NCBI RefSeq assembly: GCF_964340395.1
Contig: NC_135566.1
Span: 10,726,501-10,790,500, forward strand
From: Glandiceps talaboti
Lineage: Eukaryota; Hemichordata; Enteropneusta; Spengelidae
Direction: 5' to 3'
Length of the DNA stretch: 64,000 nucleotides
This document shows, piece by piece, positions 1 through 11,735 of the stretch (positions are counted from its first letter, which is position 1; each line of letters opens with the position of its first letter). A program made the position numbers and the translations under genes. Below the pieces are notes generated by a model. That model was not told the origin of the DNA, searched no databases, and saw nothing but the letters and a program-made list of their open reading frames with translations.

Positions 1-675
1 GGATAAAAAGCAAAAGAAACTTGTGGGTAATTTATCTTCATGTGTACTTTCTGTTGAATCCATAGTTTTTTGTTTGTTACAATCTTTTTAAAAACGAAAT
101 CACTTTACAGTGTTTCAGGCAAGAAGTAACTTTTTTTGTTTGTAGTAGTTCCGAACCTTGTATATTATGACTAAATCGTTCTGCCTTCTCCAGCTGTTAT
201 TGTGTACAGTGCAATGATGTAAACTTGTCATATGACTGAAGAAATAATTTGTTCAAAGTTGGACTTTACATCATTTAAAATTCCAAGTGACAGAAAAATT
301 ACATTTCTAAAGAATTCTATGTGGTGTCTTGTGATTTTAAGTGTACTTTATAATCGGGATAAATCGGGAAGGTGGGGATAAAACTGTCATCTGATCATCC
401 TTAACTAAAATGACTTTTTCTTTAAACTTACAATTTTAAATCCTATGTACATGTATTTTCATATTTACATTGTAAAAATTGAATATTAATAACAGGACCA
501 TGTAAAACTGAGAGACTCACAATACATAGAACCACAAACTTCGTTATTCAAAACTGACCGATAGCTCAAAATGGTGCATTCCTTTGTTGTAGACTCCAGC
601 TGATGCTGACAAAATTTGGAATTTGCATTTGAATTTTTGACTGACTAGAAATTTTCATTTGTAACTGAACACAGT

Positions 676-1023
676 ATTAAAAGTGGCCACATGGATGAGG
701 AATGGGTATTTATTTTTAATTTATAAAACAATTTTATCATGGCTTCCTACTTGAAAAATCAATGTGAAACAATGTATGCTAAGTCCTTGTTTGTAACTCA
801 CTAAATTACGAAGATTACTAAATGTGTAAAACGTTTGATATTGTACATACAATAACAAACTTTTTACGCATTTTTTAGCTTTTAGCAATGTATTGAGTTA
901 CAAACAAGGACTTAGCGTACTTTGTTTCACATCAATTTTTCAAGTTGGAAGCCATGATAAAATTGTTTTATAAATTGAAAATCCAAAATAAATACCTAAT
1001 CCTCATCCATATGGCCACTTTAA
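676..1023. mobile_element. Foldback MITE, family 1, near-complete copy
   Basis: The left arm starts AAAGTGGCCACATGGATGAG and runs through ATTTATAAAACAATTTTATC and AATCAATGTGAAACAATGTA. The right arm is its reverse complement, ending in CATCCATATGGCCACTTT. The two arms of about 130 bp flank a central segment of about 90 bp. No protein is encoded. It lies about 140 bp downstream of the HSCB stop codon, so it may fall in the 3' UTR. Other copies or fragments are at 9028-9100, 16788-17046 and 60232-60486. Confidence 0.85.
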
Positions 1024-1165
1024 TAAATATTCATTCTCACGTTGCATTCCTTCTTGATCATTTGGATGTGTCTCATCGACTGATGGAAGTTGAACTTTCT
1101 GACTTCTCCTTTCCTAGCAATCAAATAGTCTACCTTGCGACTGCAATGACTCAGCACAATTCTCA

Positions 1166-4100
1166 TTACAAATGTTTGTAGAAACCAGTTGGCATAAGCT
1201 TTTCTTTAATCTTGTCTTCAATGTTCACAAAATATTTCATCTTCCTAAGAATCTCCTTAGCTTTGACATAGTTATCTGTGAAAGGAAACGATAAGACAGT
1301 GTTCATTTAGAATTTTGTGAGGACAAGAACTTTGACAATCAAATCTGTCATAACTTGTATCAAATCTGTTCAAATTCAAGTTATCATTTTTATTGATTGG
1401 TAAAATTATTGATCTAAATGATCCACTGCTACTAAGGAATGTCTATGTATCAGAATAGTCTCCATCAATTAAAGACTTTGTTTGCTGTCCTTGAATTTCC
1501 CCAAAACCTACCTGGGCATACTGGGAAAAAAGCAAACACAAAAAAACTCCACAATACTAGCATGTCACGTAAAATTCACTTTCCTGTTGATTCATTTTTT
1601 TGTTTGTACCTAAATCTACTACTCTGGTGAAATATCAATATAAATTTGATTTGATTTCAGAAGCAAACTAACACAGAAGAGGTAAAATTGACACCAAATG
1701 AGTCTTTGACTACACTTTATTGTGACATGATAGGGTGTGATACATATCTCCAAATACAAATTCTACATTGCTATTACACTTCGTCATCATTCCAGTTTGC
1801 AATGTTAGTGTGTAAAATGTAGTTGTAGAATTCAATGTAAGATTACAAACAAGTTATAAAACTCACCATTTCGAAAAGCATTTGATAGCGACTGTACAAG
1901 TTGATCTAATCTCCCTGTAAGAGGAATGACAAAAAAGCCTTGAGGAAAGCCTGGATGTACATGTATACGATATGTAAATTCTTTAATGACTCATACCACC
2001 GTAAAGACTTTAGACACATTTCATTGGTTCTTTAGTTATATTCTCTAAGAGGAGTATTGGTAAATCATTTTCAATACACCCTATTAATATCTTGTATTAG
2101 TTCTGAACTCAGATCGTAAATAATTTACCTAATATATTTCACCTTAATCACTCGGCCTGCTTCAGTACTTATTGCATATGTTCAACAACATAGACTTGTC
2201 ATTTGACTGCAGGAGGGCAGTGTATACTACCAGTATTTCTGAATTTCATCCCTTGTCTCTGGTAAGTTTAATCCAGAGCGAGGAAACAATATATCTGGTT
2301 GTCACATACTACTATACTAATACATGTAATACAAAATGGGGACTTCAGTAAAAAAGCTTCAACCAACTCAGAATGAGTTTACAGAGTTTACATATGATAA
2401 CACTACCAACCATGTGCTGTAAGTTAATATGCACAGTCCTATCATCATCAAGACAGATTGTTTGCTGCTAAGTTTTCCACGATAATGACAAGTGATCTAC
2501 CAATCTATACAGCTCTCATGTATATTTTACTGAAGTTATTTGCTAATGGATGAGTAGCCAGCTTTCATAGTTAAACTGTCACCTGTTATTATGGGTATCT
2601 TTGTCATGATGTCACATCTATCTATAAATGTAAATAAGATCTAACAAAAACTCTGCAGCAGCAATTTGTGTTTATTGACTGACCTCTGTTTACTTCCTCT
2701 AACTGTAAAAGGTCTTTAGTATTCTGTGTGTCTGCTATCTGTTCATTCATTTCCATGATTTCAAATAGGAATTCTTTGTCTACGACACTGTCGTCTTCTT
2801 CAATTGACATTCCCTTCAATTCCAACTGTAAATGAAATGTTATTATTTATATGTTTACTGGACTCTGTTCATTCATTTTTATCACTTCTTACTGTGTATC
2901 AATACCTTATATTATTAAATATATGTTCTCTTCTTTCATATACTACTCAACGTCCCCTATAGTCTGCAAGATCTAGTCATCGTTTCTGCTCATGTAATAT
3001 GCTGAATGAATATGAGTAGCAAGTAGTTACATAAGCAGACAAATGACTGTACATTTCAAGTTACTTCTCTACCTGAATTGACTAAAACTACTGTACATGT
3101 TGTAGCAAATTTCCAAAAAGGAACAAACATCATAACTAATGAGTCCTGCTACAACTCTCATATCATCTGATTTAATTTTTTTGTTTGACCTCAAATTGTA
3201 TAACTGTAATACTGGATTTTATCTTTTGATCTTTCATCAAATGAAAATCTCATCAGTCTGAGAGCAATATTCAGAGATTTTGTCAGCAATAAATGTACTT
3301 TTGCTTACCATATAGAGTCCCCTTGATAACGGTTTGAGTAAGGTTTTGTAAGCTTTGTTGACTGCTGAAGATACAATTAATGAATAGCCCTGCTCCTCCT
3401 ATAAATAGCAAGAAATTACACAAATTTTTTTTTTTTAATTTGGTCTTTGTATTATAATCTTGTTAGTAAATATTCAGAGACAACACTAGACCTTAGAGGT
3501 ATGACAACACTTGGTCACTTGTAGATCTTTCAAGAAACAAGTCGGATGCAGTACTGTAGAAACAATTACCATAGAAACAGTTACCATAGAAACAATTACT
3601 GTAGAAACAATTACCCTAGAAACAATTTACTTCCTCTTGCTTGTAACTTAAACTGACGAATTCTATGCATTGTGTTTGAGTACCTTATACTCAATAAACT
3701 CAACAAGGATTGGGCATCGAAATACCTAAATCAGATCTACAATGGGCAGCGCTGATCATATACCGCCACCTAGTGGTCAGCTGTAACTATGGAATTTGTC
3801 ATTCTTATGAAGATTGTTGTCAAAGACTGATCGAAAAGCTCAATGCTAAAAACTTTGAACCCCTTATGTGTTATAACCTGTGTAAGTCATTTCAGCTACC
3901 AAGATGAAGAACATTTTTGGTCGAGTTAACTCTGTTTTTCTCAACTTATATATTTTTGTGTGTACAAACAAATATATCACCCCCCCCCACCCTATAGAAA
4001 GAGGATTAAACATTCTTGATACATCACATAGTTTAGAAGTCAATACCATCATCACCCTACCTCTGTCTTCACACTGAATCTGTCTGGATGTATCTGTCTT

Positions 4101-5277
4101 TGTAAATCTCTGTATTTCTGTGTCAGTCTCTCAATGTCTACATCAAAGGATGGCTCACTGTAAGAAATAATGACACTGATCATCAATAGTGAGAAATCTC
4201 TATATCTTTGTCAGTCTCTCAATGTCTATTATCAAAAAATGTCTCACTGTATATACCACTGCATCCCCATCCCTTACTATCACATATACACCCACGTTCA
4301 CACTCAAGCCAGGTCAAATAGATCGGTAGCTCAGGGCAACATGGTATTAAGTCACTTCTAGTAACAGAGATATTAAGCGAAGCATACGTGAATGGGACAA
4401 AAACGACGTCATCATTTTGTGCCACACGTCATCAAAATGTGCAGACATTTTGACGAGAAACCATCAAGTTTCTCTATAATGAATACGAGAGTATGTTTTG
4501 GCGTAATTACCCTGTTAACCATCAAATTTAAGCAAGAATTAATTCAAAATATACTATAGCTAATTTGCAAAGAACTAAGTGCGATTACACCATGATCTGC
4601 TGAAAATCAACACTTTAATTTAAATACCTATGTACACAACATCATGCTGCGATCGTTTCCATCTCCACTGTAAACGTTCGAATTCATGTAGTGCTTTGGA
4701 AGTGTTGCTTATTAAGTTTTGCCATAATGAGAACAAGATACAGACGAGAAGCCGTTCATCGCTGTTGTATCGTTCTCATAGCTCTGCTTAATCTCTCCAA
4801 TACATCGATCAATATATAACATTTGGGATCCGGGATTATCCTACATAAAGAGCGCCCTCCCCCGACCTCATGACAAGATTGTGTAACCCGAAAAACGTGT
4901 CTTCCTTACCAATCCATCAATTCAAAGTGTGTAAGATCATCTCCCAGCGGTAGTATTGAATCACAACTGTTACAAAAGTATGACGTCTTCTTTGTTGGTT
5001 CAGCTACGGGAGCATGACAACTCCAGCACACTTTAGTCAAAGAGCAATAGTTACGAGAATGTGTTATGACCGAAGTCGTCTGTTTCGTAAGCAATACGTT
5101 TTCACGTCGTATGTACGACTTCGGTTGCCTTACCGGACTGCAGTGCACGGATATCGAAGCGTAGTTTCTACCGGTTACTGTTAATTGTTTTTGTGTTTGA
5201 GATGATGCTGGATTTCTTAGCAGTGATGCAATATTCGGACACGATCGCCACACTCGGTTCATTACGGGCGCAGACAT
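1166..5277 (-). CDS. HSCB: HscB, mitochondrial iron-sulfur cluster co-chaperone (six exons)
   Basis: J-domain co-chaperone that brings the ISCU scaffold to the mitochondrial HSP70 (HSPA9) for Fe-S cluster transfer. Minus-strand exons are 5277-4910, 4157-4061, 3398-3309, 2825-2684, 1914-1867 and 1275-1166. All junctions are GT-AG and the join is 855 nt, 284 residues plus stop. The N-terminus is basic and Ser/Thr-rich, as a mitochondrial presequence would be. Next comes the metal-binding pair CWSC (84-87) and CNSC (102-105), as in animal HSCB. The J domain has FELMDC at 118-123 and the diagnostic HPD at 146-148 (RQIHPDRFS). The C-terminal part has the HscB helical-bundle pattern (LSRGLYMLELKG, EEVNR, AKEILRKMKYFVNIEDKIK). 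It is somewhat longer than human HSCB (235 aa), mostly at the N-terminus. The start is the first ATG of an open exon, and the following 5' region is short. Intron 1 holds a decayed copy of part of exon 2, and intron 2 a 17-bp minisatellite. Confidence 0.95.
1447..1655. repeat. Dispersed repeat, copy 1 of a pair (HSCB intron 5)
   Basis: Shares a ~200-bp diverged match with 10722-10925. Both start near CCATCAA, pass through GTCCTTGAATTTCCCC and AAAACCTACC, and end near CCTAAATCTACTAC. No terminal inverted repeats or coding content are apparent, so the class is unknown. Any open frame in it is chance. Confidence 0.75.
3548..3632. repeat. 17-bp minisatellite in HSCB intron 2
   Basis: About five copies of a unit close to TACCATAGAAACAATTA, with variants TACTGT and TACCCT. 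It lies between HSCB exons 2 and 3 and has no coding content. Confidence 0.85.
4190..4253 (-). pseudogene. Decayed partial duplicate of HSCB exon 2 in intron 1
   Basis: The stretch repeats the acceptor-side half of the real exon 2 (4157-4061). It keeps the CAGTGAG acceptor junction and the segment coding IDIERLT, then drifts into stop codons on the minus strand. It lies about 95 bp upstream, in gene orientation, of the true exon and in the same orientation, so it is a local tandem duplication. It cannot be joined in frame to exon 1 and is taken as non-functional. Confidence 0.7.
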
Positions 5278-5631
5278 CTTGAATTACATAATATCCCACA
5301 AAGCACCGGATGTAAATACAAGACTCGTCACTTCCGCCCGGGAAATTCGTTTCGGTCACACATTCGTCCACCACAGACGTACGAGGTACGAAATGTGATG
5401 CACAAAAAAGAAGTGTCAAGGGATACATGATTTTAGTGACAGATTTTGACACAGCACTGAACTGAAATTATCAACCATGAAAAGGGAAGTAAACACAATC
5501 ATGTGTGTTTACAGATAACTACAAAATCAATGCAATAATTGTAGTTTTGTTTTTATTTAACAATACTTTATTTTTATATTCTCTGTTTTGTGTGACTCAT
5601 CATTTTTCGTTTTATTTATATTTTTTCATAG
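5278..5631. promoter_or_regulatory. Upstream region of HSCB, candidate promoter
   Basis: The 350 bp upstream of the HSCB start contains more CpG (CCGCCCGGGAAATTCG, ACGTACGAGGTACG) than the surrounding AT-rich DNA. That fits a housekeeping promoter, possibly bidirectional towards the exon-like segment at 5632. No TATA box is placed with confidence. Confidence 0.35.
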
Positions 5632-5705
5632 AGGACCGACAGCGGCGGAGTGAAACCACTAAAGTTACTGCATCTAGTTTACAGATGATATCTGCAAACC
5701 AGGAG
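5632..5705 (+). other. Unassigned exon-like segment (plus strand)
   Basis: A pyrimidine-rich tract and TTTCATAG acceptor are followed by a 74-bp stretch open in only one frame (EDRQRRSETTKV, then TASSLQMISANQE) and a GTATGT donor. This looks like a coding or 5' exon of a gene running away from HSCB. I could not find an in-frame partner: the nearby acceptor-bounded segments at 5982-6018 and 8172-8219 do not join in phase with it. I do not recognise the peptide. It could be an internal exon of a small gene, a 5' UTR exon or chance. Confidence 0.25.
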
Positions 5706-5713
5706 GTATGTAA

Positions 5714-5895
5714 ATTATAAGTTAGCTGCAATAATTGTAGCGTTTGATGTGATTTTGAGGGCTTTTTCGTCTGTTTTTGGGCCTCTTTTTTGTTCCGACG
5801 TCGGGTTAAATGTCAGAACGAAAAAAGGCCCAAAAGCAGACGAAAAAGCCCTCAAAATCACATCAAACGCTACAATTATTGCAGCTAATTATAAG
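5714..5895. repeat. Long near-perfect hairpin (foldback)
   Basis: Arms of about 80 bp, left starting TTATAAGTTAGCTGCAATAA and right ending TTGCAGCTAATTATAA, surround a ~20-bp loop. The inner arm contains GGGCTTTTTCGTCTG and its complement. The arms differ at only a few sites, so the structure is young or maintained. It is a solo foldback with no coding potential, probably a MITE. It begins a few bases after the donor of the exon-like segment. Confidence 0.85.
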
Positions 5896-6910
5896 TATGA
5901 GAGGCTCAACACATTAATTTTGAACAATTTTTGTGGTTGTCTGCCTCAATAACCACACCAAATATTAAAAGATTCTTCTTCAGTTCCATTTATGATGAGT
6001 CACTGAGTCGTATTTTTCAGGTACCCTATGAAACACAATATTTGTTCAGATAACCCTCAACCCTACTGAATTAAAAAAAAAAACCAAAAAAAAAAACCAT
6101 AAGTTTTTGTGAAAGCTGCCTTAGGCCTGTGGTTTTGATGATTATGTATTAAAATTTGTATAATGTAAATGGTGGCATTATAAAGACTGTTAACCAAATG
6201 AAGAATGTATGAAGACATTGCAATTTCCAATGTGGCTGTAAGATTTCTTACATTTAAGCTCAGAATCACTCATTTTGTTTGTACATTTTCACTGTAATAG
6301 CATTTGTTCAAATTTTCTTCTTTGACAAATGTTTTTTTTTTAAAAAGCTAGAATACATTAGTTCTAGACTGGTAATTTATCATTTATGATGAATTGAGAT
6401 TTCTAACAGTCTGGTCAAAGTCCCTCAATCAGTACACATTCTTGTGCTCCCTCGTACAACATTCATATAAACATGATCATGCTGTTACATCCCCACGTGA
6501 TTTAGTTTAAAAGGACTGGCTGTGGAGTACTGGTATATTGAACATCGTCAAAAACAGCTGTACCAAATGAATATTTAATGAGTGGTGACGATGGCCCGTG
6601 TTTGCTAGTGACATGCGCTTTTTAGCGCTTTGCTCACTATAAGGTTGAACCATTATTATTAACACCTTTCATCAGGGCCTTGACTATACTGTGAGTCATA
6701 GCATGGAAGTATACGTCCATGGTTGTAGTGATACTGTATAGGAACTAGACTAGAATTGAGATAATTGTTCTCATTATTCGTGTTATGTAGATTCAAATAT
6801 GCCACTAGTTAAATTTACTGTCACATCATTATGTCAAGTTCTCTGTAGAACAGGACAATTTAAATCATTGACACAGTATGATTGATGGATTTCTCTCTTT
6901 ATAGTCCTAC

Positions 6911-7945
6911 ATGAATTATACAAAACCACACTCGCCTATCAACAATGCCATCAGCATGTAAAACACCACTCTATACAAAACCACACTCGCCTATCAACAA
7001 ATTATGCCATCAGCATGTAAAACACCACTCTATACAAAACCACACTCACCTATCAACAATGTCATCAGCATGTAAAATACCACTCCATACAAAACCACAC
7101 TCACCTGTCAACAATGCCATCAGCATGTAAAACACCACTCCATACAAAACCATACTCGCCTATCAACAATGCCATCAGCATGTAAAACACCACTCTATGC
7201 AAGGCCACTCTACAACATGCCAATTCAGCATGTACACACAGTACACCACTCCATACAAAACCACACTCGCCTATCAACGTGCCATCAGCATGTACACTAT
7301 ACACCACTCCATACAAAACCTCTCTAGTCTCTGCAACATGCCAGAACAAGTACACTGCACACCACACCATACAAGACCATTGGATCAGCATGTACACTAC
7401 ATCACTTCACACAAAACCACACTCACCTATCAACATACCATCAGCAGGTACTCTGTACACCACTCCATACAAGACCACTCTACCCTGTCAACATACCATC
7501 AGCATGTACGCATGTACACTGTTAGTCTCTGCAACATGCCATCAGCATGTTCACTGCACACCACTCTATACAAGACCACTCTACCCTGTCAACATACCAT
7601 CAGCATGTACACTGTTAGTCTCTGCAACATGCCATCAGCATGTTCACTGCACACCACTCCATACAAGCTAGACCACTCTACCCTATCAACATGCCATCAG
7701 CATGTACTCTGTACACCACTCCATACAAGTCCACTCTACCCTGTCAACATGCCATCAGCATGTACACTATACACCACTCCATACAAGACCACTCTGCCCT
7801 ATCAACATGCCATCAACATGTACACTGTAAACCACATACAAGACCATTGGCCTATCAACATTCTATCAGCATATACACTATACATCACTCCATACAAGAC
7901 CACTCTGCCCTATCAACATGCCATCAACATGTATGATGCATGCCA
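6911..7945. repeat. Minisatellite, unit ~55-60 bp
   Basis: About 18 imperfect tandem units, each with CACCACTCCATACAAAACCA, CTATCAACA and TGCCATCAGCATGTA. The first five units are nearly uniform, and later ones carry insertions and mixed variants (for example GTTAGTCTCTGCAACATGCC). The open frames across it are low-complexity translations of the unit and are not genes. Confidence 0.95.
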
Positions 7946-8754
7946 TGCATGATTTATTGCTGTTAATCCATGTTCTTCTGTAGTAATCCCAAACGATGTC
8001 CTTGGAAACCTATTAGTTCCTTTCACAAAGTAGATAAATTGTAATACAATCTTGCACTCTCTAAGTATAGCAAAGTGATGATGTATGATCATCAATTTAG
8101 AGTCATACTATTAACTATACTACAAGCAGTACTGTATCATGGGATCCTTGCTTTTCTTCCAGGAAACCATTATCTGACATCCAATACTGCTATGGCGTCA
8201 CATTTTACAGGTAATCAGCATGTTTCAAGCCTCAAGGCCTATTTCTGCTGATTTTATATTTGCAATCTGTTAAATTTTAGATATTTGAAAAACAACAGCT
8301 AATACAAAAAAAAACATACAGAATAAAACAATTATTTACATATCATTGCTCACACCCACATGATAATGTTTACATTAATTTTATCAAGCATTCATGTACA
8401 ATATGTTTTTGGATTTGCTATAAATGAAAGAAACTCGCCATAACGTAATTTAAATTTGTTAAAAATGAGGATATTTACGTTATGTGTTTACAATGTTAAC
8501 ATTTAAGTACATTCTTTGTGAAATGCTTGTAACTGTTGTAGAATACAGGGTTCATGTATTATCAGCTACAGTCCAATGTGTCGAGCTTGTACATCAAGGT
8601 TCTCCCTAATCCAAAAAAGTACTGCTCGGTCATTGATATTTGTGAACATTAATATTCATTACGTAGATAATGTTCTTGGGTAAATGTGGGCTGAAATAAC
8701 CAGAGTGTATTGTTGGTTCAGAGTGTTGCTGGTTACACATTAGAAGTTATACTA

Positions 8755-8822
8755 ACTCATCAATCAATCAGTCAGTCAATCAATCAATCAATCAATCAAT
8801 CAGTTAATCAATCAATCAAAGA
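8755..8822. repeat. (TCAA)n microsatellite
   Basis: Run of AATC/AGTC tetranucleotides, slightly interrupted. Confidence 0.9.
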
Positions 8823-9424
8823 ATTTGTGTAGCACCAAAATCCAAAACGATGTATGGATATTCTATGGTGCACGACAGGCACAATAGTAGATTGATGTAA
8901 TAGTTAGAAAGCAAATAGATGTGTCCTGATTTCCTCTTTGAATTTGTTGACAGTGGATATCTCGTTCAAATGGTATAATACTATTCCATAAGAGTGTCTT
9001 TTGTTTATTTTACTGACTTGAATTTAAAGTGGCCATATGGATGAGAATTTGTTATTTAGTTTGGATTTCTAACTCCTACTTGAAACATCAATATGAAACG
9101 ACATCACCCATAACAAACAAACGACACAACACGATGGAAATAGAGGCAAATAAAGACATCTAGCCGCTTTCACCACATCAGATTTGAATCAGATTGTGTG
9201 TTTGTGTGAGGTTTTAGGTCCTTTTACCCATATGTAACTAACAACATCGGCTTTGAAATCCTTTTTTACAAAAGATACTTGATAACAGTCCTTTGTAGTA
9301 CACCCCTGATGGTGTTCACTGATGAAGACGTACGTCAGCCAAAATTTAGGATTCACTTCCAAAACATTTTTGACTCTGAGTAGAAATGTTACAAGATGTT
9401 TTTATCAATTCATTAACTGTTATT
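8823..9424. other. Intergenic; a fragment of foldback family 1
   Basis: No coding exon is supported. Positions about 9028-9100 match the left end of the family-1 foldback element (AAAGTGGCCATATGGATGAG), followed by unrelated DNA, so this is a truncated copy. Confidence 0.6.
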
Positions 9425-9975
9425 AGGCATTGCAGTTTGAACCTTAAATTATAATGTTAACAGAAGGTACATGTAACAACAATTTTTCTTTGGATGGCTG
9501 AGTGGACTAACCCCAGTTGACATAGCAGTTTGTTACCAGAAGGTACAGGCTACAACAAATTTCCTTTTGATGGCAGTGGCGTAAGTCTTTATTTGGGACG
9601 ACAGTTTAACGTTTGAACCTTAGGTCATTATGTTAACAAAAGGTACATGTAACAACAATTTTCTCTTGGATGGCTGAGTGGCCGAAGCCTTTATTTGGGA
9701 CGACAGTTTAACACTTGAACCTTAAATCATTATGTTAACAAAAAGTACATGTAACAACAATTTCCTTTTGGATGGCATTGAACAAAACCTTTGTTTCATG
9801 GCATGGCAGTTTGAACTTTAAATCATAATTTACTAGAAGGTATACATGTAACAACAATTTTCTTTTGGATGGCAGTTGACTAAGCCTTTATTTGGCATTG
9901 CAATTGGAATCTTAAATCATAAAATTACAAGAAGGTACATGTAACAACAATTTTTGTTTGGATGGCAGTGGATTA
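9425..9975. repeat. Tandem repeat, unit ~75-105 bp, six copies
   Basis: Each unit carries AAGGTACATGTAACAACAAT followed by TTTTGGATGGC and, in most, a segment like GCAGTTTGAACCTTAAATCA. Units start near 9466, 9539, 9641, 9746, 9837 and 9932. No coding content. Confidence 0.85.
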
Positions 9976-10169
9976 GTACCATTACCTGTCATGCATGACA
10001 GGCCTTGACTTTCAATTTGTAGCAGGTCACGTAAATGATGATAGTTGTATACATATCATGTGAACTGGAGGAGTTTTTATGAGGGTGACGATTAATGTTA
10101 TGGTTCATTATAGAGACAATGTAGGTAATAACAACAAATTATTTTGACCTGTCAATCTATCAATTCAAT

Positions 10170-10705
10170 AGTTTGGGCTCCCGAAGTACCCAAAGTACCT
10201 AATCAACCGTATTCAACGTATTCAAAATATTGCTGCTAGAATTGGAACTCGTTCCAAAATCACCTTTCACATCACTCCAATTTTATATCAGTTGCATTGG
10301 TTACCTGTTTCAGAAAGTATTGTTTTTAAGATTTTACTTCTTATTTTTAAATCCATTCATAGGCTTGGACCAATTTATCTTTCTGACATGATCAAACTAT
10401 ATGTTCCACGTCGTTATTTAAGGTCAGCTGATCAGTTCAAACTCTGCCCCATTCGATCATGTACTAAGACATATGGTGATCGTGCTTTTAGTGTTGCTGC
10501 TCCCACACTCTCTGGAATAATCTCCCACTCCAACATCCGTCAGTCACCTAACTTATCTGCTTTTAAATCCAATGTTAAAACTTTACTTTTCAAAACAGCT
10601 TTTTAACTGATATTTGTATTGTATGATTTGCTTTCAGCGTCTTTGATTACATTTTTTGTGGATACTGATGCTTTATAAATAAATTATTATTATTTATTAT
10701 TTACT
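10170..10705 (+). mobile_element. 5'-truncated non-LTR retrotransposon (3' end of RT ORF)
   Basis: The frame from about 10195 reads INRIQRIQNIAARI, then LHWLPVSESIVFKILL, GPIYLSDMI and KTYGDRAFSVAAP. This is the characteristic C-terminal end of reverse-transcriptase ORFs of L2/CR1/jockey-type LINEs (consensus LHWLPV..RI.FKILLL, YGDRAFS.AAP). The open frame stops at 10606, followed by a short 3' end and an ATT-rich tail (10677-10702). The reverse-transcriptase catalytic core and endonuclease are absent, so this is a dead-on-arrival 5'-truncated insertion. The last 105 codons are still open, which suggests modest age. Confidence 0.85.
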
Positions 10706-10721
10706 AATTAATCTAGATAAG

Positions 10722-10925
10722 GTGCCATCAACTAAATATTTTGTTTACCGTCCTTGAATTTCCCCCAAAACCTACCAGGTAGACAGGCAAAAAAACAAAC
10801 CCAGAAAAAAACCCCATAATGCTTAGCATCTCATGTAAAATTCATCCTTCTATTGGTTTATCTTCTGTTTGCACCTAAATCTACTACACGGGGGAAATTA
10901 AATATCAAAGTCCAAAATTTGATTG
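10722..10925. repeat. Dispersed repeat, copy 2 of a pair
   Basis: Diverged match to 1447-1655, same orientation. It lies directly after the LINE tail. Confidence 0.75.
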
Positions 10926-11350
10926 TCTTAAATGTAGTTATTCTGAAAATATTTGAACAGTCTTTCTATTTACACTATCATGAAATATGGCATTGCATGG
11001 AAATTTTGAGCAAAACAAAATGTGTTTGCTTTTTTCTAACTCTACTGACAAACCTACTCACGCATGAAGGTAAACAATGAATTTAATTGATGCTGCCTAA
11101 ATGGGTCAATATTCATTTTCATTACAAAAAGAAATGAGATTAGAAATGATTAGATTGAGTCTACTGGTAATATGGATAATTATTACAGTTATGACATACA
11201 AAATTAATCATCCGTATCATGTACACCAACAAACATAGACTAGCCTGTTTACATCATGACCTGTTATTTTGTTTCATTGTCGCACTAATCGCTTGTAATT
11301 CTAGGAACGACAAACAATTAATTTAGCTATGTCCCTGATGGCAGTTAGGC

Positions 11351-11735
11351 CAAATGAAAAAAAGTTGTTTTGTTCTGGTTACCTGACCCCACCTAGTTTT
11401 TCACGCCCACTCTAAACTTTTTTTTTTTTTACATATTTGAGAAAAATAATAATAAAATTGCGAAAATCTTGAACTCAAGCAAGAAATAGTAGGTGCAGAA
11501 ACCAACATCAACTTAAAAAGACAATATGAAATTATTCTTCCAATCTGTAATGGCTGTACATCTGATAGGAAGAAATAAACAACACAGAGACCATTTGGAA
11601 AACAATGGAAAACCTGAACTAGACACCCACATATAAAAAAAAAATATAATAAAATAAAATAAAATAAAAAATCTATCTACCCCCACCTATTTTAAAATTG
11701 AATGTAATTGGAACCACACAATTTTTTTCATTTAT
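11351..11735. mobile_element. MITE family 2, copy 1
   Basis: Left end AAAAAGTTGTTTTGTTCTGG and right end GGAACCACACAATTTTTTTC are inverted repeats of about 24 bp. The interior has CCCCACCTAG near the left end and an A-rich block before CCCCACCTA at the right. It is non-coding. Related copies are at 13036-13380, 13676-14042, 17788-18152 and, inverted, 23409-23755. Confidence 0.8.

Noticed and set aside
5168-5452. 94-residue minus-strand frame upstream of HSCB
   Set aside because: It overlaps HSCB exon 1 in another frame and lacks any family match.
5982-6018. Exon-like segment SIYDESLSRIFQ between CTTCAG and GTACCC
   Set aside because: It needs a phase-2 upstream exon, but the candidate at 5632-5705 ends in phase 0, so the two cannot be joined.
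6911-7945. CRISPR-like array
   Set aside because: Units are contiguous and imperfect with no unique spacers, and the DNA is clearly animal nuclear.
7101-7952. 251-residue plus-strand frame and a 98-residue minus-strand frame
   Set aside because: They follow the minisatellite unit with no codon bias or splice context; the repeated Cys/His pattern is a by-product of the unit.
8172-8219. Exon-like segment between CTTCCAG and GTAATC
   Set aside because: Open in two frames but meets a stop in the phase required by the 5632 segment; not enough evidence alone.
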